Shown here: piece after piece, positions 55,615-64,000 of the stretch
Position numbering within the stretch: the stretch's first letter is position 1
Layout: each line of letters opens with the position of its first letter
Source: Brevibacillus parabrevis
GTDB taxonomy: Bacteria > Bacillota > Bacilli > Brevibacillales > Brevibacillaceae
Direction: 5' to 3'
NCBI RefSeq assembly: GCF_003710905.1
Contig: NZ_RHHV01000009.1
Location: 1-64,000, forward strand
Length of the DNA stretch: 64,000 bases
Made by a program: the position numbers and the translations under genes
Notes under the pieces: model-generated
The model's input: only the letters and a program-made list of their open reading frames with translations
What the model was told of the DNA's origin: nothing
The model's database searches: none

Positions 55615-56652
55615 TTATTTGAATTTATCCGGGTACAGTCCTTCGCCGAGGATTTTCAGCGCGATCGGTGCGCGTACCCCTTCGGAGGCTGCGGACAGTG
55701 GCAATACAATCAAACGTTTGTTTTGAATCGCTGGCAAGTCAGCCAGTTCCTTTTTGGCGAGCAAAAACTCTTTCTTCTGATCAATCGTTTTGTCGCCGTA
55801 ATCCACGACAACGATAACGTCAGGCTTGCGGTTCACGACTTCTTCCCAGCTCACGGTTGCCCAGCCTTTTTGAATGTCGTCAAACACGTTTTTGCCGCCC
55901 GCCGCCTTGATCAGGGCAGTCATGTAGTTGTTTGCAGCTGTGAACGGCTGATCTTCTCCGCTATCGTACACAAACACGCTGAGCGGCTTGTCCACGGTAC
56001 CGATTTTGCTTGTCGTTTGTTCCATTTCCGCTTTCATTTTGCCAATCAGTTCGTTCGCCTTGTCTTCCACGCGGAAAATGCGGCCGATGTTTGCAATGTC
56101 AGCGAATACGTCGTCAATAGTCGGGCCCGGCTTGTTGGAAGACTCTTGCAGGTACGATTTGACCCCTGCTTTCTCCAACTCCTCCATCGAGCCTACACCT
56201 TTATCGCCAAAGGCGCTTTTCCAGCCTGCATACACAAAGTCAGGGTTGGCAGCCATCAGCACTTCTTTCGTCGGGTACTTGTCGGACAGCACAGGCACTT
56301 TGTCGTAGTCAGCTTTCAACTCAGGCAAAATTTGATCGTCCAAATACGCAGTCCCGGCCATTTTGTCAGCCAGACCGAGAGCGAGCATAATTTCCGTCAC
56401 GTGCTGGTTCATGGTGACAGCGCGTTTTGGTGCTTCCGGATAAGTCATTTCGATGCCGTTGTTGACGATTGTCACTGGCTTGTTTTCGCCAGCGGCAGGC
56501 TGAGCAGCTTGCTCCGAGCCTGGCTTGGTAGCAGCTTGTTCAGGGGCTGCCGGTGTTGCGGAACCACACGCAGACATGAGCAGCATGATTGCAGTCACAG
56601 ACGCGAACCAAAATCCTTGCAAGGCTTTCTTTTTCTTAGGTGTTTTATTCAT
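55615..56652 (-). CDS. btuF: cobalamin/iron-complex ABC transporter substrate-binding lipoprotein
   Basis: A 345-aa lipoprotein. The lipobox is LLMSACG (Cys29), followed by a low-complexity Ala/Glu/Pro linker (30-60) and a class III binding-protein fold (FecB/BtuF): RAVTMNQHVTEIMLALGLAD, YPTKEVLMAANPDFVYAGWK and NRKPDVIVVVDYGDKTIDQK. It is tethered outside the membrane and delivers the ligand to BtuCD. It lies downstream of the cobalamin riboswitch and its terminator, supporting vitamin B12 or corrinoids as ligand. Confidence 0.92.
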   Translation of the reverse strand: MNKTPKKKKALQGFWFASVTAIMLLMSACGSATPAAPEQAATKPGSEQAAQPAAGENKPVTIVNNGIEMTYPEAPKRAVTMNQHVTEIMLALGLADKMAGTAYLDDQILPELKADYDKVPVLSDKYPTKEVLMAANPDFVYAGWKSAFGDKGVGSMEELEKAGVKSYLQESSNKPGPTIDDVFADIANIGRIFRVEDKANELIGKMKAEMEQTTSKIGTVDKPLSVFVYDSGEDQPFTAANNYMTALIKAAGGKNVFDDIQKGWATVSWEEVVNRKPDVIVVVDYGDKTIDQKKEFLLAKKELADLPAIQNKRLIVLPLSAASEGVRAPIALKILGEGLYPDKFK

Positions 56653-56825
56653 TTGTTTTGTTACCCTCTCTTCTTTTCATGTTCTCTGTACGATGAAAAC
56701 AATTGATATGCAAATCGTAATTGTTACGAATTACATCTACACTATACGGAAAGCCGCTCCGTTTGGCAATACAGGAAATGGCATCTCCCCCTCTCCACGT
56801 GTTGCTGCCACGATGATACCCATAG

Positions 56826-56861
56826 AAAAAAGCACCCCCCAGTTTTCCAATCGGGAGGTGC
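56826..56861 (-). terminator. riboswitch-controlled terminator upstream of btuF
   Basis: 9-bp stem GCACCTCCC / GGGGGGTGC (56832-56861) with one mismatch and a 12-nt loop, then TTTTTTC on the minus strand. It lies between the aptamer and btuF, so it is the likely expression platform. Confidence 0.85.
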
Positions 56862-56964
56862 TCGACATACGCAGACATATCTATAGATCCAGCGTTTGTG
56901 GAGCGCCTTTTCTAAAGATTGCTTCTACATCTGTCCCATCCTCGTGGGTCGATTGCAAATGATC

Positions 56965-57143
56965 TCATGGCAGGTCTCCTGGCTCACGAATCAACATGCC
57001 TAGTTCCCTTCCCATTTTTCGTCTGGCGAAAAACAGTGGTTGCTGCGCACTAGGCACTCCTCGTTTACAGTGGCGGGACCGCGCCGGATTTTCACCGGAC
57101 TTCCCTATTAAGCTGGCGGAACCAAACGATTCCAGCCAGCACC
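56965..57143 (-). promoter_or_regulatory. cobalamin (B12) riboswitch
   Basis: Minus strand shows the ordered landmarks of the aptamer: GGTGCTGGC at the 5' side, GGGAAGTCCGGTGAAAATCC, GGCGCGGTCCCGCCACTGTA, then GGGAAGG and the B12 box AGCCAGGAGACCTGCC (56984-56969). With the downstream hairpin it should reduce btuFCD expression when adenosylcobalamin is plentiful. The 350 bp between its end and btuF hold only the terminator; no gene was seen. Confidence 0.96.
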
Positions 57144-57178
57144 ATCAGATTCATATGAAATTGTGTGTTTCGTGATCG

Positions 57179-58294
57179 TTAGCCAATCACAGTCAGTTGT
57201 TTCGGGAACTTGCTCAATACTTCCACGCCTGATTCGGTTACGAGCACATCGTCTTCAATGCGCACGCCGCCTACTCCCGGTACGTAAACGCCTGGCTCGA
57301 TGGTGAACACCATGCCCGGGCGAAGCGTTTCCTGATTTTGACCATGTACGGACGGATATTCGTGCACATCCATGCCCAAACCGTGTCCCAGTCGGTGCAT
57401 GAAGTATTCGCCATAGCCTCGCGCGGCAATCAAGTCGCGAGCGGTCTTGTCGAGATGGGCAAAAGTCACGCCTGGACGAACCTCTGCAATCGCCGCCTCA
57501 TTCGCCGCAAGCACTGTCTCATAAATTTCGCGCAGTTGTTCGCTGACTTCCCCGACGGCAAACGTGCGGGTAATATCCGAAACGTAACCATCAGCTGCTA
57601 CGCCAATGTCAAACAGCAGCAAATCGCCTTCCTGCACCTGGCGCGAACCTGGCGTTCCATGCGGCAATGCCGATTTTTCGCCTGCCAGTACCATCGTGGA
57701 AAAGGATGGGCCATCTGCTCCCAGACGCTTCATCTGAAATTCCAGCTCCGCGACAATCTCCATTTCGGTCTGACCGACTTTGAATTTTTTCAACGTCTCG
57801 CTAAGCGTATCTTCGATCAGTTGAACCGCATTTTTCAAACGGGCAACTTCATCTGCCGATTTGATCAGGCGCATTTCACGAAGCGGTTCTTCCACATCGG
57901 TGTAGCTCTGCGCACCGACGGCTTGTCCCATGGCTTCGAAGCGTTCTACCGTCATGTGGCTTTTCTCGATGCCCAGCTTGGACAAGCCCGCTGGCAACGC
58001 CTGCTTGAGAATCTCGTACGGATTGTCCGTATCCGTATGTGTAAGAATCGTCTGAACAAACGATGCTGCCGCCGCCGCTTCCCGATCAAGGGCAGGCACA
58101 ATCAGCGAAGGCTCGCCTTGGGCCGGAATGATCAGCCCCATAAAACGCTCGTGCGGATCAGTAAAAAACCCGGTCAAATAGTAAACATGCTTGGGAGAAG
58201 TGATCAATACCGCGTCTAACTCATGGTTTGCCAAAAAATCGTGCAGCTTCGAAATACGCTCCTGGAACAACTGCGTCACCTTCTCTTTCGACAA
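57179..58294 (-). CDS. M24 family Xaa-Pro peptidase (aminopeptidase/dipeptidase)
   Basis: A 371-aa metallopeptidase. A creatinase-like N-terminal domain (LDAVLITSPKHVYYLTGFFT) is followed by the pita-bread catalytic domain with all five metal ligands: LLLFDIGVAADGYVSDITRT (two Asp), HRLGHGLGMDVHE (His), FTIEPGVYVPG (Glu) and VRIEDDVLVTE (Glu). It releases residues N-terminal to proline. The start is TTG58294 with AGGGG at about 7 nt; the frame is open to 58450 but that extension is unlike the family. It is downstream of, but separated from, a peptide ABC transporter whose products it may process. Confidence 0.94.
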   Translation of the reverse strand: MSKEKVTQLFQERISKLHDFLANHELDAVLITSPKHVYYLTGFFTDPHERFMGLIIPAQGEPSLIVPALDREAAAAASFVQTILTHTDTDNPYEILKQALPAGLSKLGIEKSHMTVERFEAMGQAVGAQSYTDVEEPLREMRLIKSADEVARLKNAVQLIEDTLSETLKKFKVGQTEMEIVAELEFQMKRLGADGPSFSTMVLAGEKSALPHGTPGSRQVQEGDLLLFDIGVAADGYVSDITRTFAVGEVSEQLREIYETVLAANEAAIAEVRPGVTFAHLDKTARDLIAARGYGEYFMHRLGHGLGMDVHEYPSVHGQNQETLRPGMVFTIEPGVYVPGVGGVRIEDDVLVTESGVEVLSKFPKQLTVIG

Positions 58295-58404
58295 TATTCT
58301 ACCCCTGAGAATACCATTTTCCTGCCTAAAAAAGAAGAGAGAAGCGGAAAATTCTCTCATGAATCCTCCAGCATATGCCCAAAGAAAATAAGCCAGCAGA
58401 CGCG

Positions 58405-58443
58405 AAAAAAGGGGCAGCCTGGACGCTTGTGTCCCTACTGCCC
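58405..58443 (-). terminator. terminator after the peptide transporter permease genes
   Basis: Stem GGGCAG / CTGCCC (58412-58443) enclosing an inner GGAC/GTCC, followed by TTTTTTCG on the minus strand, 12 bp beyond the dppC stop. Confidence 0.8.
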
Positions 58444-58455
58444 TTCGCACTACAA

Positions 58456-59349
58456 CTAATTTTTCATCCGTGGATCAAGCGCATCCCGCAAGCCGTCGCC
58501 AATCAGGTTGAAGCCAAGTACGGTCAACATGATCGACAGTCCGGGAAAAATAACCGTCCACGGCGCTTTTTGAATGTATTGACGGGAATCGGAAAGCATT
58601 TTCCCCCACTCAGGCTCCGGTGGCTGCGCACCGAGTCCAAGGAAGCCGAGTGCCGCCGCTTCAATGATCGCAGTAGCAATCCCCATCGTCCCTGTCACGA
58701 TGATCGGAGCCAGGCTGTTCGGCAAAATGTGCTGCATAATGATCCGGGAATCTTTCATCCCGATCGCGCGCGCCGCCATGACGAACTCTTCTTCCTTCAA
58801 GCTGAGAACCCGCGAGCGAACCAGACGTCCAAAAGTCGGAATGTTGATAATGGCAATCGCCAACAGCGCGTTTTGCAAAGACGGCCCCAAAATCGCGACA
58901 ATCGCAATCGCCAACAGGATGCTTGGGAACGCCAGCATAATATCAAAAATGCGGGAGATCAGCGTGTCAATCCATTTGCCGTAAAATCCGGCGAGCAAGC
59001 CGAGAATCGTTCCGGCGACGACCGAGCCGATGACGGAAAAGGTGCCTACCCACAAGGAAATGCGCGCCCCGTACACGACGCGGCTGAACACGTCCCGCCC
59101 GTTGTAATCCGTTCCAAACCAGTGCTCCCCCGATGGCGGCTTGTTTTTCATGACCAGCTCGCCTTCATCGTAAGGATACGGCGCGATCATCGGAGCAAAC
59201 ACAGCGACCGCCACGAAAAACAGGATAATCGCCAATCCGACCATCGCCAGCTTGTTCTTGCGCAACGCTCTCCACGCTTCCCGCCAAGGAGAGACTACTT
59301 CTTCATCTTTTACTTTCCAGGTCACAGTCTGTACGTGAGTTTCTGCCAT
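58456..59349 (-). CDS. oligopeptide/dipeptide ABC transporter permease (DppC/OppC type)
   Basis: A 297-aa inner-membrane permease. An N-terminal cytoplasmic stretch (WREAWRALRKNKLAMVGLAI) is followed by about six helices, with the permease ATPase-contact loop around ARAIGMKDSRIIMQHILPNS and the family ending LIGDGLRDALDPRMK. It pairs with the DppB-type permease 18 bp upstream. Peptide versus nickel use cannot be separated by sequence inspection. Confidence 0.94.
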   Translation of the reverse strand: MAETHVQTVTWKVKDEEVVSPWREAWRALRKNKLAMVGLAIILFFVAVAVFAPMIAPYPYDEGELVMKNKPPSGEHWFGTDYNGRDVFSRVVYGARISLWVGTFSVIGSVVAGTILGLLAGFYGKWIDTLISRIFDIMLAFPSILLAIAIVAILGPSLQNALLAIAIINIPTFGRLVRSRVLSLKEEEFVMAARAIGMKDSRIIMQHILPNSLAPIIVTGTMGIATAIIEAAALGFLGLGAQPPEPEWGKMLSDSRQYIQKAPWTVIFPGLSIMLTVLGFNLIGDGLRDALDPRMKN

Positions 59350-59367
59350 ATCTCCTTTGTCCCTCCT

Positions 59368-60378
59368 CTAGCGGTATTTAATGCGCGGGTCAATGTAAGC
59401 ATACAGAAGGTCGACCAAGAGATTGATCAGTACGAAAATCGTAGCGATCACCAAGATGCCGGACTGGATCACCGGATAATCCCGGTTTCCGATGGCTGTG
59501 AAAATGTAGCGGCCGACGCCGGGCCAGCCAAAAATCGTTTCGGTCAGCACCGCTCCCCCCAGGAGCAAGCCTGTTTGCAGACCAATCACCGTCAACACGG
59601 GAATCATTGCATTTTTCAATGCATGCTTGTACACGACCCAGAACTGCGCCAAGCCTTTTGCCCGGGCTGTTCTGACGTAATCCGCACGCATCACTTCCAG
59701 CATGCTCGATCGGGTAATCCGGGCGATAATCGCCATCGGAATCGTTCCGAGAGCCACTCCGGGCAGGATCAAATGCTTGACCACTTCCCACAGCTGATCC
59801 CACTGTCCAGCCATAATCGTGTCCAGTATATAGAACTGCGTAATGGCCTCTACAGGATTACGCGAATTGTCGCGACCAACGGATGGCAGCCATTTCAGTT
59901 CTTGCGCAAAGAACCATTGCTCCATCAAACCTAGCCAAAAGATTGGCATTGAGACACCGATCAAGGCGATCAACATCGCACAGTAGTCAAACCAGGAGTT
60001 TTGCTTCCACGCAGACAAAATTCCTGCGTTCACTCCGATAATCACAGCGAAAAGCATGCTGACGATCGTCAGCTCGGTAGTAGCGGCCAAATACGGCCCG
60101 ATTTCTTGCGTGATGCTTGCTCCGGAATGCAGGGAAACTCCCAAATCTCCGGTGATGATTTGCTTCAAATAGTCAAAGTATTGAATGTACCACGGATTGT
60201 TCAAGCCTAAAACTTCCCGTAAATCTTCAATCGCTTTCGGACTTGCTTTCTCTCCCAATATGGTCAGAGCCGGATCACCTGGGATGGCACGGATGATGGA
60301 AAATACGACGATGGACATGCCCAGTAGAACGGGGATGAGCATAAAAATTCTTCGGATGCTGTAGGATAGCAATGCCAT
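59368..60378 (-). CDS. oligopeptide/dipeptide ABC transporter permease (DppB/OppB type)
   Basis: A 336-aa permease. The start YSIRRIFMLIPVLLGMSIVV with IRAIPGDPAL and VLGLNNPWYIQYFDYLKQI is diagnostic of the DppB/OppB family; the coupling loop lies in YVRTARAKGLAQFWVVYKHA, and it ends in IDPRIKYR. About six transmembrane helices. It is downstream of the binding-protein gene after an internal hairpin, so it is probably made at a lower level than the binding protein. Confidence 0.95.
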   Translation of the reverse strand: MALLSYSIRRIFMLIPVLLGMSIVVFSIIRAIPGDPALTILGEKASPKAIEDLREVLGLNNPWYIQYFDYLKQIITGDLGVSLHSGASITQEIGPYLAATTELTIVSMLFAVIIGVNAGILSAWKQNSWFDYCAMLIALIGVSMPIFWLGLMEQWFFAQELKWLPSVGRDNSRNPVEAITQFYILDTIMAGQWDQLWEVVKHLILPGVALGTIPMAIIARITRSSMLEVMRADYVRTARAKGLAQFWVVYKHALKNAMIPVLTVIGLQTGLLLGGAVLTETIFGWPGVGRYIFTAIGNRDYPVIQSGILVIATIFVLINLLVDLLYAYIDPRIKYR

Positions 60379-60414
60379 CTCCTCGCTTTCCTTACAAAAA
60401 AATAATGGCTAGGT

Positions 60415-60455
60415 GCAAAAAGAAAGGGTAAGAAGAGGTTTTCTCCTCTTACCCT
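60415..60455 (-). terminator. internal hairpin terminator between binding protein and permeases
   Basis: 13-nt arms AGGGTAAGAGGAG / CTCTTCTTACCCT (60425-60455) with one mismatch and a 5-nt loop, then TTCTTTTTGC on the minus strand. It probably gives partial termination or mRNA stabilisation, raising binding-protein over permease levels. Confidence 0.75.
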
Positions 60456-60481
60456 GCTTGGCTTTCACATTCCATCCGGTT

Positions 60482-62146
60482 TTACTGGAAGTCAACCTTT
60501 TCCAGACTCTCGGAGCCTTTTGGATGCGGCTTGTAGTTGATGATGTTCGCTTTGGCAGCCAATGCTGGCGTAGAGTGAGCCAGTGGCACCATCGGCACGT
60601 CCTTGAAGATCAGCTCTTGCACTTGCAGGTACAGCTTCTCGCGCTCTTCCTTGGTCGTAGCGGACTGAGCAGCCATCAAGAGCTTGTGCGCATCTTCGTT
60701 TGCCCAGCGCGTACGGTTGTTTCCGCCGATGTTGTTTTTATCCAGCAAAGTCGCCAGGAAGTTGTCCGGGTCGCCGTTGTCGCCGGTCCAACCGAGCATG
60801 AACATTTCTTGCTCGCCTGCTTTTGTTTTTTCCAGGTAAGTCGCCCATTCCATCGTCACGATTTCAGCTTCTACTCCGATTTTTTTTAGGTCTTGCTGGA
60901 TTGCCTCGGCAATTTTCACGCCATCAGGCATGTACGGACGAGCAACTGGCATTGCCCAGAACTTGATTTTGAAGCCGTTCGGGAAGCCTGCTTCGGTCAA
61001 AAGCTGCTTCGCTTTGTCAATGCTAAATTCACGATCCTTGATGTTGCCGTTGTGGCCCCAGATCGATGGTGGCATTGGGTTCACAGCCGGTTGGCCAAGT
61101 CCTGCAAAGAATGCTTCGATGATAGCTGGCTTGTTGATCGCGTATGCGAGTGCTTCACGAACTTTTGGATTGTCGAGTGGCTTTTTCTCCACGTTGAAAC
61201 CGACGAAGCCGATGTTCATGGATGGACGCAGGATCAGTTGCAGATCCTTGTTGTCTTTTACCGTTTGCGCGTCATCCGGGTTCACACCGTCCATCATGTC
61301 GATTTCGCCAGAGGTCAGTGCTGTCAAGCGAGCCGTGTTTTCAGGGATAACCTTGAACACGAGTTTGTCGAGTTTAGGGAAACCAGCGTTCCAGTAGTCA
61401 GGGTTTTTCTCCAGCGTAATGGTGTCATTGCGCTTCCACTCTACGAACTTGAACGGCCCGGTTCCTACCGGATTTTCGTTGAATTTCTCAGGTCCCATAT
61501 CCTGTACCGCTTTTGGCGAGGCAATCGCGAAGCAGGACATGCCCAGGTTTTGAATGAATGGCGCGAGCGGGCGGTTCAGGGTGAACTTCACCGTTTGCGC
61601 ATCTACCGCTTCTACAGACTTGATGACATGGTTTTCGTCGCCTTTGTAGCCGCCGAACATGTCGTTGTAGTATTCGAAGCCTTCTTTGTTATGTTGCGGA
61701 TGGCTCTTGTCGCTCCAGCGCTCGAAGTTCCATTTTACGGCTTCTGCATTAAAATCGGTGCCGTCATGGAATTTGACTCCACTGCGCAAATGGAAAGTGT
61801 ACGTCAAGCCGTCCGGAGAAATTTCCCACTTTTCCGCCAGAGAAGGAACAACTTCTGTGCTTTCTTCGGCGTAACCTACCAGTGTATCGAACACGTTTTC
61901 CGTCACCTTGAACGATTCGCCATCGGTTTGAGCGATCGGGTCGAGACCGACTGTATCGCCGCCGCGGCCTACGATCAATTGCTTAGGCCCCGATTTGGCT
62001 GGCTCAGGTGCTGGAGTCGCTGCCGGAGTTTCTGTCTTTGGCTGTTCTGCCGGCGCTTGTGTCGTTTGAGAACCGCTGCATCCAGCAAGCAACATGCCCA
62101 GAGCCAACAGGCTGGTCATGGCTGCGGAGAGAACTCTCTTCTTCAT
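60482..62146 (-). CDS. peptide ABC transporter substrate-binding lipoprotein (DppE/OppA type)
   Basis: A 554-aa family 5 extracellular solute-binding protein. The lipobox is LLAGCSG (Cys23), followed by a Pro/Ala/Glu/Thr linker (24-52). Family marks: VVPSLAEKWEISPDGLTYTF, HLRSGVKFHDGTDFNAEAVK, GTGPFKFVEWKRNDTITLEK and REALAYAINKPAIIEAFFAG. It delivers di- or oligopeptides. Gene order here is dppD-dppF-binding protein-dppB-dppC in the transcription direction. Confidence 0.95.
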   Translation of the reverse strand: MKKRVLSAAMTSLLALGMLLAGCSGSQTTQAPAEQPKTETPAATPAPEPAKSGPKQLIVGRGGDTVGLDPIAQTDGESFKVTENVFDTLVGYAEESTEVVPSLAEKWEISPDGLTYTFHLRSGVKFHDGTDFNAEAVKWNFERWSDKSHPQHNKEGFEYYNDMFGGYKGDENHVIKSVEAVDAQTVKFTLNRPLAPFIQNLGMSCFAIASPKAVQDMGPEKFNENPVGTGPFKFVEWKRNDTITLEKNPDYWNAGFPKLDKLVFKVIPENTARLTALTSGEIDMMDGVNPDDAQTVKDNKDLQLILRPSMNIGFVGFNVEKKPLDNPKVREALAYAINKPAIIEAFFAGLGQPAVNPMPPSIWGHNGNIKDREFSIDKAKQLLTEAGFPNGFKIKFWAMPVARPYMPDGVKIAEAIQQDLKKIGVEAEIVTMEWATYLEKTKAGEQEMFMLGWTGDNGDPDNFLATLLDKNNIGGNNRTRWANEDAHKLLMAAQSATTKEEREKLYLQVQELIFKDVPMVPLAHSTPALAAKANIINYKPHPKGSESLEKVDFQ

Positions 62147-62274
62147 GAAAACATCCCCCTCTTCTAAAATGAAAGCATGTTACATTAATCCATCATCATC
62201 CGTGTCGCTCCTGCCTCGCATCCCCCCTTTAAAAAGGCTTCCTTTTCATCAGGCGGTCATCCTCGTGTGCGGCT

Positions 62275-63273
62275 TTACTGTTTGTACAGATGACAGGCCA
62301 CAAAATGTCCATCACCCACGTCCTGAAAAGCGGGACGAGTTGAGCGGCATTCTTCTGTCACGTGGGGGCAGCGAGTATGGAACGTACAGCCGCTCGGCGG
62401 ATTCGCCGGGCTTGGCACGTCACCTTGCAAGATCACCCGTTCCCGTACATCATCCGGGTCCGGAGTCGGCACCGCAGACAATAGTGCTTTTGTATAAGGG
62501 TGGAGCGGGTTCGAGTAAAGCTGTCCGCTCGTCGTCAATTCGACAATTCGGCCGAGGTACATCACACCCACCCGATCGCTGATGTGACGCACCACGCTCA
62601 AATCATGGGCGATAAACAAGTAGGTGAGGCCCATTTCCTTTTGCAAATCTTGCATGAGATTGAGCACCTGCGACTGAATGGACACGTCAAGCGCGGACAC
62701 AGGCTCATCCGCTACAATCAGCTTGGGGTTGAGCATGAGCGCTCTGGCGATGCCGATCCGCTGGCGTTGCCCGCCGCTGAACTGGTGCGGGTAGCGCCTC
62801 GCGTGGTAGCTGCTCAGCCCCACGACTTCCAGCATTTCCTGCACTCTTTTTTTGCGCTCGGAACTCGTCCCGATTTTATGTACGACAAGTGGCTCTTCCA
62901 GAATCTTCTCAATATTGTGACGAGGATTCAGAGAGGCGAACGGATCTTGAAACACGATCTGCATATCGCGCCGCATTTTGCGCATCTCATCTGTGGAAAG
63001 TGCTGTAACGTTGACACCGTCAAACGTGATTTCGCCTGCGGTAGGCTCAATCAGCCGAAGCAGCGAGCGTCCCGTCGTGGACTTGCCACAGCCGCTCTCT
63101 CCGACCAATCCGAGCGTCTCCCCGCGCTTGACGGCGAACGAGACATCATCGACGGCCTTCACCACACCTACTTCCCCGCCCAGGACGCCACCTGTGATGG
63201 GATAATACTTTTTCAAGTTTTTTACGACGAGTAGTTCTTCTGTCAACGGGCATGCTCCTTTCGGGTTATTCAC
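62275..63273 (-). CDS. peptide ABC transporter ATP-binding protein (DppF/OppF type)
   Basis: A 332-aa ATPase. Walker A is [20 protein letters not shown], the signature [15 protein letters not shown], Walker [21 protein letters not shown] and the switch [20 protein letters not shown]. The C-terminal oligopeptide-transporter extension has [20 protein letters not shown], a Cys-rich segment that holds an Fe-S cluster in some relatives. It overlaps the upstream dppD-like gene by 8 bp. The 128 bp after it show only a weak AAAAGG/CCTTTT hairpin. Confidence 0.95.
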   Translation of the reverse strand: MNNPKGACPLTEELLVVKNLKKYYPITGGVLGGEVGVVKAVDDVSFAVKRGETLGLVGESGCGKSTTGRSLLRLIEPTAGEITFDGVNVTALSTDEMRKMRRDMQIVFQDPFASLNPRHNIEKILEEPLVVHKIGTSSERKKRVQEMLEVVGLSSYHARRYPHQFSGGQRQRIGIARALMLNPKLIVADEPVSALDVSIQSQVLNLMQDLQKEMGLTYLFIAHDLSVVRHISDRVGVMYLGRIVELTTSGQLYSNPLHPYTKALLSAVPTPDPDDVRERVILQGDVPSPANPPSGCTFHTRCPHVTEECRSTRPAFQDVGDGHFVACHLYKQ

Positions 63274-64000
63274 TCAGCCAGCAGCGGGAAAAATGGTTGT
63301 CTCCTACCGCTTTGAGCTGCGGCATTTCGCTGCGGCAAAGGTCTGTCGCCTGATCACAACGAGGTGCAAAGCGGCATCCGACCGTGAGCGAGCCTGGGAT
63401 CGGCACATTCCCCGGAATCGAGTAGAGCCTTTCCTGCGACTCTTCCAGCTTCGGCAAGGAATTGAGCAGCCCTTTTGTGTACGGATGTTTGGGCTTTTTC
63501 AAAATGGTGCGGACATCCCCTTCTTCGATGACATTGCCCGCGTACATGACGACAACTCTGTGGCACATTTCGGCAACCACGCCCAAGTCATGGGTGATGA
63601 GCAAAATCGCCGTCTGCGCTTCCCGGTTGAGCTGCCGCATCAAGTCGAGAATTTGCGCCTGAATCGTCACATCGAGAGCCGTCGTCGGCTCGTCCGCAAT
63701 CAAAAGCTCCGGATTACAGGCCATAGCCATGGCAATCATGACACGCTGTCTCATCCCGCCGGAGAGCTGGTGCGGGTATTCATCGACAATCGCTTCGGCT
63801 CGCGGGATTCCCACTTTTTTCAACATGTCGATGGCGCGATCCCGCGACTGTTTTTTGCTAGCCTTTGTATGTAATCGAATGGCCTCGCCGATCTGATTCC
63901 CGATCGTGAAAACGGGGTTCAGAGATGTCATCGGCTCCTGGAAAATCATCGCGATTTCATTTCCGCGTATGTCTCTCATCCGCTTTTCATTGGCTGTTAC
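63266..64000 (-). CDS. peptide ABC transporter ATP-binding protein (DppD/OppD type), 5'-truncated by the window
   Basis: The frame is open to the right edge, so the N-terminal about 80 residues, including Walker A, lie outside. What remains has the Q-loop [20 protein letters not shown], signature [15 protein letters not shown], Walker [21 protein letters not shown], the switch [20 protein letters not shown] and the C-terminal [17 protein letters not shown] cysteines. The ATG at 63979 is internal to the family alignment, not the start. It pairs with the DppF-type ATPase downstream. Confidence 0.94.
   Translation of the reverse strand, partial: VTANEKRMRDIRGNEIAMIFQEPMTSLNPVFTIGNQIGEAIRLHTKASKKQSRDRAIDMLKKVGIPRAEAIVDEYPHQLSGGMRQRVMIAMAMACNPELLIADEPTTALDVTIQAQILDLMRQLNREAQTAILLITHDLGVVAEMCHRVVVMYAGNVIEEGDVRTILKKPKHPYTKGLLNSLPKLEESQERLYSIPGNVPIPGSLTVGCRFAPRCDQATDLCRSEMPQLKAVGDNHFSRCWLSE

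Noticed and set aside
53727..56652. siderophore (ferric) transporter assignment for the FecBCD-like genes
   Set aside because: The protein family alone allows it, but the upstream element is a clear cobalamin riboswitch and no Fur-box-like sequence was noticed.
63266..63979. ATG at 63979 as the start of the DppD-type ATPase
   Set aside because: The frame stays open to the window edge and the ATG lies after the Walker A region expected in the family, so the gene is truncated by the window.

Overview
The window reads as a chromosomal segment of a Brevibacillus-type Firmicute (Paenibacillaceae). The evidence is the 5' end of a 16S rRNA at the left edge whose sequence fits that genus (recalled, not searched), moderate GC, strong AGGAGG ribosome-binding sites with frequent TTG/GTG starts, and a gene order that closely follows the Bacillus subtilis yqf/yqe chromosomal block. 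Nearly all genes are on the minus strand; reading right to left follows transcription. No prophage, insertion sequence, CRISPR array or tRNA gene was seen.

Layout from left to right: (1) 1-402: 16S rRNA 5' end with its promoter. (2) 402-6172: two phosphoesterases, then an S-layer-homology/TPR exported protein overlapping an S41 C-terminal processing protease. (3) 6231-18850: nif3-like, trmK, an acyl-CoA dehydrogenase, small and large membrane proteins, rpoD-dnaG, ppsR-ccpN, and glyQS behind a glycine T-box. (4) 18849-25100: recO, yqzL, era, cdd, dgkA, ybeY, phoH, yqfD, yqfC (RNA/ribosome maturation and sporulation); the HD-domain gene yqfF/pgpH, which sits between phoH and ybeY in B. subtilis, is absent. 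(5) 25105-28056: a nfeD-floA-membrane protein operon behind a textbook sigma-W promoter. (6) 28148-36470: yqeY-rpsU, a HIT protein, convergent murF and ddl, an unknown protein, an RlmI-type methyltransferase, a Na/Pi cotransporter and a cidA/lrgB pair. (7) 36478-49530: deoC, nudix, mtaB, rsmE, prmA, dnaJ, dnaK, grpE, hrcA (promoter plus perfect CIRCE), hemW, lepA. (8) 49720-64000: HIT and GNAT genes, an ECF sigma/anti-sigma-like pair, a cobalamin-riboswitch operon (btuFCD plus a rubredoxin-methyltransferase fusion), an M24 peptidase, and an oligopeptide/dipeptide ABC transporter running off the right edge.

Functionally, most of the segment is core housekeeping: transcription, replication priming, translation and tRNA/rRNA modification, protein folding, and cell-wall precursor synthesis. 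The most unusual content is: (a) the rubredoxin-SAM-methyltransferase fusion translationally coupled to a B12 ABC transporter under a cobalamin riboswitch; (b) a 37-codon gene with its own promoter, ribosome-binding site and terminator encoding a signal peptide plus a 14-residue two-cysteine peptide, between hemW and lepA; and (c) immediately beside it, a promoter-to-terminator unit whose body is a diverged copy of the last ~41 codons of lepA. Start codons were re-chosen from ribosome-binding sites where the longest open frame looked too long; those choices are noted in the entries. Family names come from motif recognition without database searches.
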